A stretch of DNA of 64,000 bases, from assembly GCA_963682175.1 (NCBI GenBank), contig OY821772.1, positions 46,956,925 to 47,020,924 on the forward strand, in the 5' to 3' direction. The notes under the pieces were generated by a model, which did no database searches, had not been told where the DNA came from, and was given only the letters and a program-made list of their open reading frames with translations. Source of the stretch: Triglochin maritima. Lineage: Eukaryota; Streptophyta; Magnoliopsida; Alismatales; Juncaginaceae. Numbering within the stretch: the stretch's first letter is position 1; every line of letters begins with the position of its first letter. Shown here in pieces: positions 32,823 through 42,800 of the stretch. Both the position numbers and the translations under genes were made by a program.

Positions 32823-33209
32823 TGTAATATGAATGTTATGTTGTTGACCTCTTGAATTCACTTATGAATTGTTTCTGAAATTATATTTTCTTGTTTCATT
32901 ATCATAGTACATGTACGTCAATGATTTATATGATTAAACAGGAAATGTCTTTTATAAAGACATTATGTTAGACCATTATGATATCTATCATTAATGATCA
33001 TACTAAATATGAAATCTATATTGTGATACATGGAAGGGAATGTGTCAGAATCTATGACGTACAACCGTCATGATCCTTATAGGTTTTCATACTTAGTAGT
33101 GACTAATGTTTTAATTGATATAAGGAAGATTTTAGCTTAAATTTTGCGCATTATGTTTTCTTATTAAATACTTGAAGTTGAATTACGTTACATGGACTAA
33201 GTGGGAGAA

Positions 33210-33615
33210 TGTTAGATATTTTCTTGTAACCCATGTATTAAGTCTCAACTTTATTAAATTAATAATATTATGATGCTAAAATTAATTGATTAATTAAGAG
33301 AGATTTATGTTAAGTGGGTAGTTACACAATGATGGGTGGTTACTCCCTCTACTTCTATATAAGGATTGATCATCCATCTTCCAAAGACACAAGTTAGTTT
33401 TTCCCATCAAAACTTCTATCAAACAAAAGTGTACGAGGGTTGAGAGAGAGAAATCGATTCTTAACAATTGGAGATTCTTATTCGTTGAATAGAATCATGG
33501 AACAAGATATGCGTCATTTGTCTTCTCTTCAATATCAGTGTGGAAATCATTTGTTAAAGATCCTATGCGATTAGGATTTTGTTGTGCACTGATCATAAAG
33601 CAAATAAAACTAACA
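33210..33615 (+). repeat. 3' LTR of copia element 1
   Basis: 406 bp, TGTTAGATA..AAACTAACA, with a TATA-like CTATATAAGG at 33355-33364. It is preceded by the purine tract AAGTGGGAGAA. Confidence 0.9.
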
Positions 33616-34448
33616 CACCAAACTGTGACAAACTCTAATGGTAAATCGGTAATTACCCTTACTCAGAACAGAAGTGCTCCCAGCGCTTAAAGCCGAGCTG
33701 ACAACAGCACAAAAGACATAAGCTGTTTACTGTTGAACATAGGTATAACCGTATGAGTACCTCCGTGCATTTTATTACTACATGTTAGAGCACCTTCAAA
33801 ACTTCACTTCTGTCTTTGCGAATTATTTAGTGCATACCACAGGAATACTATGACACGTAAACCATCTTTTCAGGAAGGGAAAAAAATTAAATCTTAACAT
33901 GCTGTTCTTCCCACAGGAATAATGTGATTTAACAGCAAAGTGTTCAAGAGTTCTCTGATACATGAGCCAGGCTTATTCTGGATTCCTGAAAGCATAGGAT
34001 TATAGGAAGAAGAAGGATATATCTTCAGGCAGACAAAATCTAGCTGGATATTGTAACGTCCAAGCTGCAACGCTGCACGTGCAACCATATAAGTCAGAAG
34101 GTATCACATCACCAAGCATGCCATACAAGACTTCCTGAAGGGTTATATTTCAGCAATTTGATGGCAACAGAACGTAGAGCACCACCCATCGATGGTCTAG
34201 TACACACGCAATCACTTGCAAGTTCAATTCTAAACAATGAAGTTAAAGGCTTCTAAGGTAACCTCAAACCCTACGTTGTATCTAACTACAACTACATCAA
34301 AGACATGCGCTATAAGTGATCATCAAGTTATGACTAAAATAAATGTCACCTTTTAACGCCAAGAATTCCTTCTCTCATTGTTTTCTCTCCTAGTGTTCCC
34401 TCAAGAATTCATAAATACCATTGATGATTCGGAATTTAGAGGAAAAAT
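33616..34448. other. Intergenic, nothing recognised
   Basis: AT-rich sequence between the copia 3' LTR and the small retroposon. No coding motif, RNA gene or clear repeat is seen. Confidence 0.45.
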
Positions 34449-34458
34449 GAATAAGCTG

Positions 34459-34584
34459 TCCTTTTTTTTTATCGGTAAAAGTAACTATATTAACAAAGAA
34501 GGTAAACTGTACAAAAGAAGGAGATGAGTGCGCCCCAAAAAGGCACAACCACCCCTGGAGCAAAGCCAACAAAAACAAAGCCAA
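34459..34584 (-). mobile_element. Short retroposon (SINE or truncated LINE) with 10-bp target duplication
   Basis: A poly-T run followed by ATCGGTAAAAGTAAC marks the poly-A side, so the element points to the minus strand. GAATAAGCTG flanks it exactly at 34449-34458 and 34585-34594. The 126-bp body carries no gene. A 5'-truncated LINE tail is the likeliest reading, since TATCGGTAAAA-type tails are common in plant LINEs. A SINE cannot be excluded. Confidence 0.75.
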
Positions 34585-34687
34585 GAATAAGCTGACATCT
34601 TCAAACACAGTGAAGTCTTAATCAACCAAGTGATCAAACTTGGCTTAGGAGTTATGACGACTAGCTACAGCTTTAGAGTACGTGTTA

Positions 34688-34967
34688 TGTTAAAATAACG
34701 GTTCACCAGATTTAATGGATCAGATTATATCTCATCACCTCCATATCAAATCCGACAAATCACGCTTATAAGGCAATGCTACAACGGCTACATGCAAGAA
34801 TAAGAAAGAGCAACGGCTATCCACAAAGATAGGAATCAGGATCCCCGAATAATCTATTTTCCTTTCTCGTTACTGTTCACTATATATGTATTCTCAAACA
34901 TGTAATCAAACACAATATAATCAAATAAACACAAAATTCGTCCTCCTCATGAGCTTCAATCTTAATA
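34688..34967 (+). repeat. 5' LTR of copia element 2
   Basis: 280 bp, starts TGTTAAAATAACGG and ends CTTAATA, nearly identical to 35986-36265. Confidence 0.93.
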
Positions 34968-34969
34968 TT

Positions 34970-35115
34970 GGTGTCTAGGAGTAATAGCATTGTAGGAGAC
35001 ATAATCCTGAATAGGGTAAACGACATTATAAGTAACAAAATCCTGAAGACGAGACGGGATACGAGTTGGTCTTGTGGACCTTCTCGTAGGGGCTCCTTCC
35101 TGTGGTTCTTGTGAA
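34970..35115 (-). pseudogene. Inverted fragment of copia pol (integrase-RT linker)
   Basis: The minus strand reads QEGAPTRRSTRPTRIPSRLQ and continues DFVTYN..YPIQDYVSYNAIT. This is the basic linker typical of copia polyproteins between integrase and reverse transcriptase. It faces opposite to the RNase H frame of the same element, so part of the interior was inverted before or during insertion. Confidence 0.82.
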
Positions 35116-35119
35116 CCAA

Positions 35120-35991
35120 ACATGAAGTATTTCCTAGGCATCGAAATTGCATACTCAAAAAAGGGTCTATTTTTATCTCAACGAAAATACGTACTTGATT
35201 TGCTTCGTGAAACCGGAAAATTAGGAGTCAAACCGGCAGACACACCTATTGAAACCAACCAAAAAACTAATCCTACAGATGGAGAACCACTAGAAGATAT
35301 AAGGCAATATCAACGACTCGTAGGAAAACTCATTTACCTAACAGTCACAAGACCCGATATCACCTATGCTGTTAGTACTGTGAGTCAGTTTATGCATGCT
35401 CCTCGCACTCAACATCTTGACATAGTTGATAGAATCCTTAGATATTTAAAAAGGGCACCAGGACAGGGAATATGGATGAAACCAAACAATTCTAACTCTA
35501 TAGTTGGCTATTCCGATGCAGATTGGGCTGGAAGCTTTGACCGGAGATCCACTACTGGTTTCTGCACCTTTGTGGGAGGAAACCTCGTCACTTGGAGGAG
35601 CAAGAAACAAAACGTAGTAGCAAGATCGAGCGCCGAAGCAGAATATCGTGCAATGGCATCCACCACTAGTGAGCTTATATGGCTAAAACAACTGTTGAAT
35701 GAAATGAAGATACCATGTCAAAAACCAATGCAAATGTTTTGTGACAACCACGCTGCTCGTCATATAGCGATGAACCCAGTCTTTCATGAGCGAACTAAAC
35801 ACATTGAAGTTGACTGTCACTTCATTCGAGAGAAATTACAAACCAAAGAAATTGAAGTCCCGTATGTCCAAAGTAAAGATCAGTTAGCAGACATCTTCAC
35901 CAAGGCTCTAAACAAGACACACTTCCAAACCATTCTCAGCAAGCTAGGATCCTTCAATCTATTTCGGAATCCACTTGAGGGGGAGTGTTAA
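35120..35991 (+). pseudogene. Copia reverse transcriptase C-terminus and RNase H
   Basis: An open frame of about 290 codons begins at MKYFLGIEIA, the end of the reverse transcriptase domain. It continues through the RNase H motifs GYSDADWAG, SSAEAEYRA and FCDN and ends LADIFTKAL..LEGEC inside the start of the 3' LTR. The catalytic YVDD part of reverse transcriptase is missing. The frame has no internal stop, as expected for a recent insertion. Confidence 0.92.
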
Positions 35992-36265
35992 AATAACGGT
36001 TCACCAGATTTGATGGATCAGATTATATCTCATCACCTCCATATCAAATCCGACAAATCACGCTTATAAGGCAATGCTACAACGGCTACATGCAAGAATA
36101 AGAAAGAGCAACGGCTATCCACAAAGATAGGAATCAGGATCCCCGAATAATCTATTTTCCTTTCTCGTTACTGTTCACTATATATGTATTCTCAAACATG
36201 TAATCAAACACAATATAATCAAATAAACACAAAATTCGTCCTCCTCATGAGCTTCAATCTTAATA
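35986..36265 (+). repeat. 3' LTR of copia element 2
   Basis: 280 bp, differing from the 5' LTR by one visible base (TTTGATGG versus TTTAATGG). Confidence 0.93.
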
Positions 36266-36270
36266 TGTTA

Positions 36271-36622
36271 ATTGAAGAAGTTGGCTACGGTAAGTACACA
36301 ACTAAAGCTAACTTATAACTATTTTTTGTATGAATGAAGACTTGCGTCTACACTACTCTCAAATGTATTATCATTTCTCTGTATATGCATACTTACTCGT
36401 GCACATTGATTTTGGCAGGGAATTCTCAAGAAAATTAGATGCTAAGACTGTTGCAATTTGCAAATAATTGAAACATAAGTATCTCGTTGCTGAATTCTGT
36501 ATAAAGCCTACATACAATGAAATCACTACAAAGCACGTAGCATCACTTGTGTTTGACCCATACTAAAGAAAGAAGAGAGGGTTCACAGAGTGAATCACCA
36601 AAGCATGGCGTTGTTCCTCAAC
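36271..36622. other. 3' flank of the RPS13 gene
   Basis: Contains the probable 3' untranslated region of the minus-strand RPS13 gene close to 36622. Nothing else is recognised. Confidence 0.45.
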
Positions 36623-37726
36623 TCAACGAGCTTTCTTCTTTCCAGCGACAGCAACCCGTTTCCCTTTGAGAGTCCTACAATTGTTTTTGGTTCTTTGCCC
36701 TCTGCAAGGGAGCCCAAGGTCATGCCTTATCCCTCTGTAGCATCTGATCTCCTTCAACCTCTCTATGGCCAGCCTATTGAACCGTTTCTGCCAATTCAAA
36801 AAATCTTCCAAGATCGTCACTTTAATAATAAAAAGGGGTAAATTTACTATTTGTGCCCTCAAATAGGATCAAAAAATATTTCGAACTTCTACAACTTTAG
36901 GTGTATCACCTACTATACTCTCTTTTCATGTTTGTATGAGATAATATTCAGTCGAGTAGAGGTCGTCAGAGGTAAGAAAAGATTTAGTTGCCGAAGATAA
37001 GAGGAGACTACAGATTTGTGGTTTGGTAATTTACATGACGAGGATATGAAACGCAAAGATTTTTACACCAACACAGTAAGTCAATAACATTGTAACAACT
37101 TAGATGTAAACACAATTTCCACCAGTTCAGGAAACTGAAACCATAAATTCATGTAGTTTGAATCACAACGAACTAAAATTAGGGGAAATAGAACGAGGAT
37201 ACAAAAGGAAGTACACACAACAATTCCAACACTAACATGACGATAATATTGTAAGTTTGTTCGGTAAAAGCACAACTTTCTACAACAAGGGATATGGAAT
37301 AGACGAATTTTGTAATTTAGAGTAGATACAATCGAGAAGACCGATAAAGAAAGAAAAGAAGAGGAAAAAGAAAGGTTTAGTACGAACCAGGTCGCCCTCG
37401 ATCATGTACTTGGAGACCTCATCCCTGAGGGTGATGAGCTCCTCATCGGAAAGGTCCTTGGTGATCTTGTTCTCGAGAGTGAGGTCGTTGAGGATCTGCT
37501 TGGCCCTGGTGCGGCCGATGCCGTGGATGTACTGGATGGAGTACTCAACCCGCTTGTTGTTGGGGATCTCCACTCCACCAACCCTCACGCACCTTATCGT
37601 TAACCCTTGCTTGTTGTGGTTGTTGGAGAGGGAGAGGGTGGAGGTTGAAGGGAGGGGTTGGGGGAAGGAGCCCTTCAGGAATAGGGAGAGAGAGGAGGCC
37701 AGAGGCGTCGCCATTGCTTGGGCCAT
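36623..37726 (-). CDS. RPS13: 30S ribosomal protein S13, chloroplastic
   Basis: Two exons, 37726-37388 and 36787-36623, are joined in phase 0 across a 600-bp GT-AG intron and give 167 residues, normal for the plastid form. The first 45 or so residues ([20 protein letters not shown]..) are Ser/Thr-rich and fit a plastid transit peptide. The mature part has the S13 signatures [32 protein letters not shown] and, in exon 2, [19 protein letters not shown] followed by [22 protein letters not shown]13 sits in the head of the small subunit and contacts the decoding-site tRNA and the large subunit. The ATG at 37726 is preceded by a (GA)n tract. It is a single, intact-looking nuclear gene. Confidence 0.96.
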
Positions 37727-37801
37727 TTCTGTTTCTTGGTGTGGTGGAGTGAAAGAGGAAAGAGAAGAGGCGTCGAGCTCGCAAGCTAGCCTTATCGTCT
37801 C

Positions 37802-37807
<6 letters not shown>

Positions 37808-37840
<33 letters not shown>
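37808..37840. repeat. (GA)n microsatellite in the RPS13 5' region
   Basis: About 16 GA dinucleotides in a row, 80-110 bp upstream of the RPS13 start codon. CT/GA tracts are frequent in plant 5' leaders and promoters. Confidence 0.9.
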
Positions 37841-37841
37841 A

Positions 37842-38328
37842 AGGATTTAGGATTTGGCCGGGTCTTTGACGTTTTAAAGCCCGTTGTTAGCAAGTTGGAT
37901 CCAGAATGAGTGGCAAAGGAAGGTCCGATAATTTTCTCCTTTTATGCTCTCTCAGCAATTTCACATTTATAAGTTTAAAAAGGAGTTAAATGGTTGTTTG
38001 TTGTGTACATTCAAGCACTGTTTTTCTAAATGCAGAACTATAGATAGATGATAGATCCCACAATAATTTTCAAACAGAAAATGACACGCATCGCAATACG
38101 AAAAATAGAGATGAGCTCAAAAATTAGTAAGTAATACTAATATATGCTACATAATTACCATATCACAACATATGACAAGCTCAAAAGTAAGAAGTATACA
38201 TTACCATATTACAAGTACAACACATCACATATTGCATAAACATCGGCGGGAAATTAAAACGACAAGATTACACATATAGCAAACAACACCAAGCAAACAA
38301 AACACACACAAACACGGAGGAACAGCAT
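37842..38328. other. Promoter side of RPS13 and 3' flank of the glycine-rich gene
   Basis: No further gene is recognised. Two copies of a segment like ACATATGACAAGCTCAAAAGTA / ATGAGCTCAAAAATTAGTAAG are visible near 38110 and 38168. Confidence 0.4.
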
Positions 38329-38847
38329 TTATTCTGAACCAGTTGCTGGCCCTCCTAGTCTCCTACCAGTGCCAGCGCCGCTAAACCCTCCTCCAGTCGG
38401 GTTCCGGATCCCATCCGACCCGAATCCACCACCTCCACCGGACCATCCCGTACCCGAACCCCCAAATCCATACCCGAAACCACCACCACCGCCTCCGCCA
38501 CCACCAGCACGACCACCAGTGGAATCATTAGAACTCCAACCGAACCCGAACCCACCACTATCACCAGCACGAGACTCGCCGGATCCGGAGCCGGAGCCGG
38601 AGCCGAACACACTACTATCACCAGCACGAGATGCGCCGGAACCGAACCCGAACCCGCTCGGTCCCGGACCCGACCCGAAACCCCAGCGGTAGTCCCACCC
38701 TCCGCTCTCTCCGGATCCCCATCTGAAGTCCCACCCGCCGGGCCAACCTTGGTGGAAGTTGCCCCCTTGGTTGTGGTTACCTCCTCCTCCACCACCACCG
38801 CCACCGCCGCCGCTGGCCCTAGCGCTTCCAGGTACTCTTCCGTCCAT
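38329..38847 (-). CDS. Small glycine-rich protein
   Basis: One exon of 172 codons. I chose the ATG at 38847 because the longer frame begins with a non-ATG codon and because a TATA-like box lies about 120 bp upstream. The protein is mostly Gly with Phe, Trp, Ser and Arg. It has a poly-Gly run after the start, two GGWD(F/Y)RWG modules, a doubled SRAGDS module and a second poly-Gly tract with FGYGFG. No signal peptide, RNA-recognition motif or zinc knuckle is visible, so cell-wall and RNA-binding roles are both unsupported. The matching GC-rich repeat explains long frames on the other strand. Confidence 0.65.
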   Translation of the reverse strand: MDGRVPGSARASGGGGGGGGGGGNHNQGGNFHQGWPGGWDFRWGSGESGGWDYRWGFGSGPGPSGFGFGSGASRAGDSSVFGSGSGSGSGESRAGDSGGFGFGWSSNDSTGGRAGGGGGGGGGFGYGFGGSGTGWSGGGGGFGSDGIRNPTGGGFSGAGTGRRLGGPATGSE

Positions 38848-38960
38848 CGATGCGGATAGCAAGTGGGTTTGGGAGAATAAGAGATTTTGTTGCAAAAGTC
38901 GTCGCTTTTCTTCCTCCAATCAAGACTTTTGTTTGCATCTTTTGCGGGTTTGTGCAACTG

Positions 38961-38973
38961 GTTAAATATATAG
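38961..38973 (-). promoter_or_regulatory. TATA box of the glycine-rich protein gene
   Basis: CTATATATTTAAC on the minus strand, about 120 bp before the chosen start codon. Confidence 0.55.
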
Positions 38974-39836
38974 ATCTAGATATTTTACAATTCTTTGCAT
39001 AAAACAACCGGAACTTCTACTTATTACTATAAAGTATTGGGTGTTTCTTTTGGGTATGGAAAAGTTTAAGAACTTGGCAAGAAGTATGAACATTGGGAGT
39101 TCGGATGTACTTTTGGTTCACGAAAGTCTTGAAGTAGTGTAGGATTTTATTGAAATTTTAACATAATTAATACGATTATCTATATTGCGAAGTCACCTCA
39201 TACTAAAAGATGGATTTGTTATCTATATGTATATGTTTGTGTGCAGAAGTTTCTGGCGAGTTTGAAATTGTTGATTGTTTAAACGAGTCAAACCTCGAAA
39301 TTTTTTCCTTCGGAACAAAGCAAACGCCATCATCCGTAGTGCCCATCCACTCCCTATCGAGTATCAACTGTGATTAAAAAATTACAGATGGTGAAACCAA
39401 CAAAATTGCAAGACCGACCCTACATTACTGTAGGCGTATGAAATGTTAACATTTGCAAGACACACACCAAGATGTTGAATGATGTCAAGTCTTCTTCACT
39501 GATAAAACTTTGAAGCGGATGGAATTACGTAACCCTCTCAAACAACTTACAACTTTGAATAAGATCATAGCAAAACTCTCGGTTGCGAAGAAATAAAGGG
39601 TTTTGATAAGAAATTAACAATTCCGACAAACAGTAGTAGGTTTACCACTTCAAGCTGAAAACGTATCCTCGACGTGTTGTCCCTCGGAGTTCCACTAATG
39701 CTGTCTCTGTGTTCTAATAATCTTAAATTAACAATGAGAGACTATTGATTGAAGTAGCCTTCTAAAATACAGCTTCAATGGAGAAGTCAGCCCATGAGGT
39801 GGAAGCCGAAGCCTTTTGCTCCAACGGTACATGTCA
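38974..39836. other. Intergenic, 3' flank of the sulfate transporter
   Basis: AT-rich. The part near 39836 is the likely 3' untranslated region of the minus-strand transporter gene. No other gene is recognised. Confidence 0.45.
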
Positions 39837-42800
39837 TTATACTTGGTCTGGTGGAGAGGAAACTTTGGGCGTAGAAGACAAGGAGATCACTGCATCTCCA
39901 ATTGTCAAATACAGAGAATCTAAACCAAGAAAGTTATAGATTGCATTCGCTCTCTGCAGCTTGTCCATCACTTCCCCAGCCGGATTAACAAAAGCAAGCT
40001 GTTGTTTTAAAGCATAAAATTATTCATCAAGTCAATACCGTATCACAAAAGAAATGAAATGGTGAGACATTTTAAGTGCTTGCCTGGATCTCCCTCTTGG
40101 CCATCGACTTCTTCAGGTCCATTAGGAAAGATACTCCATTAGTATCTACTGTGCTTACACCTGAAATGACGAGAATCAAAAGAGTGAAAAAAAGGGTTAA
40201 GATCCTTTCTTTGTAGTTGTGCTCTATCATTCAAAGCATAAAAGAAGATTAATTTCAAACTGTTTTCCAATTTTTATATTCTCCAAAGTTAGTATTCTCG
40301 CAAAAATGTAGCAATATGAGTGTTGCACCTAACGATTTTAAAGCATACTCATTACACATCCGGAAGACCATTCAAGTTGCTTCACATCAAGGAATACAGA
40401 GGTGAATATGAACAGAGGTGAATATGAAAAAGAAGGTTTTGATGAATATAATGAATTGTAAATGTGAGGGCAATGAGTTAAAACATATTTCCAACAGAAG
40501 AAATTCACCATTCCTTGGAAGTTTAAAAATGATGAAACAATTGCTGAATCCTATTCTGATATTTTGCTAACTTCAAATATAGTCTCCATAAATCCATCAA
40601 CATATTTGGGCATGAAATGAGGACTACGAGATGTCGAAGTTCACATACAAACTTAAGGTAAACTCTCACCTGAAAGGTCTAGAATGATAAACTGCAAGGG
40701 AAGCTGCTTGCTTCCTTCCGCCTTTTCTTCTTCTATCCATCTCAAAATCCTAAAATTTTAATGATAAACTATTTTCAACAACAACAAAATTATCTTATCT
40801 ACTTGAATAAAAAAAATGCAATCGAATCTACTGGCAAATATAAACATGACAAAAAATTACTTGTTTTTTTATTTGTCGGTATCAAAAATATACTTGTTAC
40901 TAGCAATATCTGAAGGATTGGGAGTTATGGAGCAACTGCAAACCTTTCATTAAGATAAGTAGCATTGACAAAGTTAATTGGAGCTTCAACTTGAAGGATG
41001 AGAAAACCAGGAATTCTAATGGCATCCCTGTAGTGGTGTAGATCACGGTAGAAATTTGTCCCAGGTATGTTTCCAAGGATCCCCATTTTGGGCCTCGTAA
41101 TCTGTAAGAGAATCCTAAATATTGATATCCCCACCTGCATGAATCAATAAAGATGTCAAAACAACATTTTTACATACTGTGCAAAATGACAAGACACGAT
41201 GATGAATGGATGAACAGTCTGTAAGAAGAAATCTTACAGCAATGGCAAGACCTCCTTGAACAGAGATGAATACTACACCAATAAAAGCAGCTAAGCAAAC
41301 AAGAAAATCCATCTTATCCATCTTCCATATCAATAAGGCAGCTGGGATATCGATGAGGCCAACAACGGCAGTGATTATAATAGCAGCCAGAACAACGTTT
41401 GGCGTGTACTTAAAGAGAGGCATGAGAAAAAGCAGGGTCACCATAACCGTCAAAGCCATCACTATATTTGACATAGCACTCTTGCATCCAGCATTACTGT
41501 TCACAGCTGAACGAGAAAATGCTCCTGCAAAATCGTCAAGGAATTCAGACTTCCGCTTTCATGATAAATGCAGAAACAATAACTTCTTTTTGGAAGCATT
41601 TTACAACTTTAATTATCTCAACATGTAAGTCAGATGTTGGGGTCCACTTCATGGTCAAAACCAATCCAAAACTAGAAATTTACTTACTGAGCTAACCCCA
41701 CTTGCTGCAGAAACAACAACTTAGAAACAAGAAGATATATGAACATGTTATGATACAATCAAATAAACATCATACTTCATGATTAAAAGCAACAGAATTG
41801 TATTGTATCCTTCATATAGATTTCTAGAGACATAAACCGATATTCTGAGCCTCTAATAGAGGAATTAGATTCTTGGTTAATTAACATTCAAAAATCGAAG
41901 TGCAGAAATTAAATTATTTGGCTAGTAATTCAGATGCAAGAGTAACAGACTAGCCAAATGATAAGAATAGAGAATGTTATTTATTTGAGCCTTTGGGTCG
42001 TCTTATTAAAAAAAGGAAAAGACAACACCAAACTAGGTGATTAAATTATTTTTAGACACTACAACAAGTCTGCGAAATTCAGCAACACTTAGTGGAACAT
42101 ATAATGATATCATCTTACCGGTTGTAACATAGCATGATGTGCACGAACCCACAACGTTCATCAACCCAATTGCCATCATTTCTTTATTACCATCAACTTG
42201 GTAGTCCTTCAATGAGGCGAAGGTTCTTCCAACAGCTATTCCCTCCTAAAGGACCAAAATAATACTTACATAAGCAAAAGTGAATAAAAATCTGCAACAG
42301 TAGCTTCTCCATGGTCATTGAAACTACCTAATTGGGAAATCAAATGGAACCAGTCCAAGAACAACAACATCAATCTAAAATCTGATCAAGTGCTATTCTA
42401 CATGCTTGGTATTAAATGGATATTGTTGCAATCGTATAAATCATAATAAATGACATATATGATGTACAGTTTGTGTTTATATGAGTTCTATTTGGTCTGA
42501 CAACATATGACTCAGGTCGAGATAAGTTACTAAAGCCACACAACATAAATAAGTGAATACTTACTTATGTATACAAATTAAATAACAAAAATAATATCAA
42601 GATGGCATATTTATTCAAGAAATGGCCTTCAACAGGTGCACATGGAAGGATTAGATTCATGTGTTGGAACTGTGATGAGTGATGAGATTTATTTTGAATC
42701 TAGCCCAACTATTTTGCAGTGAAGGCCCTATGGCCGCTTCATAGTTTTACCCAAGACAATAGTTTGTAGATACCATGATTTCATATACCAATTGTAAAAG

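Larger units (their letters stand above)
23955..33615 (+). mobile_element. Degenerate Ty1-copia retrotransposon with nested insertions
   Basis: LTRs are 23955-24228 and 33210-33615, both beginning TGTTA and ending CTAACA. TTTGGTATCAAGAGC after the 5' LTR resembles an initiator-methionine tRNA primer site. AAGTGGGAGAA before the 3' LTR is a polypurine tract. Gene order is gag, protease, integrase, reverse transcriptase, RNase H, which defines Ty1-copia. It holds a Tourist-like MITE (24428-25177) and a 2.7-kb element (26646-29327). Flanks CAGCG and CACCA no longer match. The coding region has several stops and at least one frameshift, so it is dead. Confidence 0.93.
34688..36265 (+). mobile_element. 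Young, internally rearranged Ty1-copia element 2
   Basis: Two 280-bp LTRs (34688-34967 and 35986-36265) differ, as far as I can read, at one base only. TGTTA is duplicated exactly at 34683-34687 and 36266-36270. The 1.0-kb interior keeps only the last part of reverse transcriptase and all of RNase H on the plus strand. About 150 bp of the integrase-reverse transcriptase linker are present on the minus strand. gag, protease, integrase and the polymerase active site are gone. It is non-autonomous but evidently moved recently. Confidence 0.93.

Noticed and set aside
36590..36841. 83-codon plus-strand frame
   Set aside because: It is the antisense of RPS13 exon 2.
38369..38965. Pro-rich plus-strand frames over the glycine-rich gene
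   Set aside because: Complement of Gly codons; no TATA box or plausible start in that direction, unlike the minus strand.
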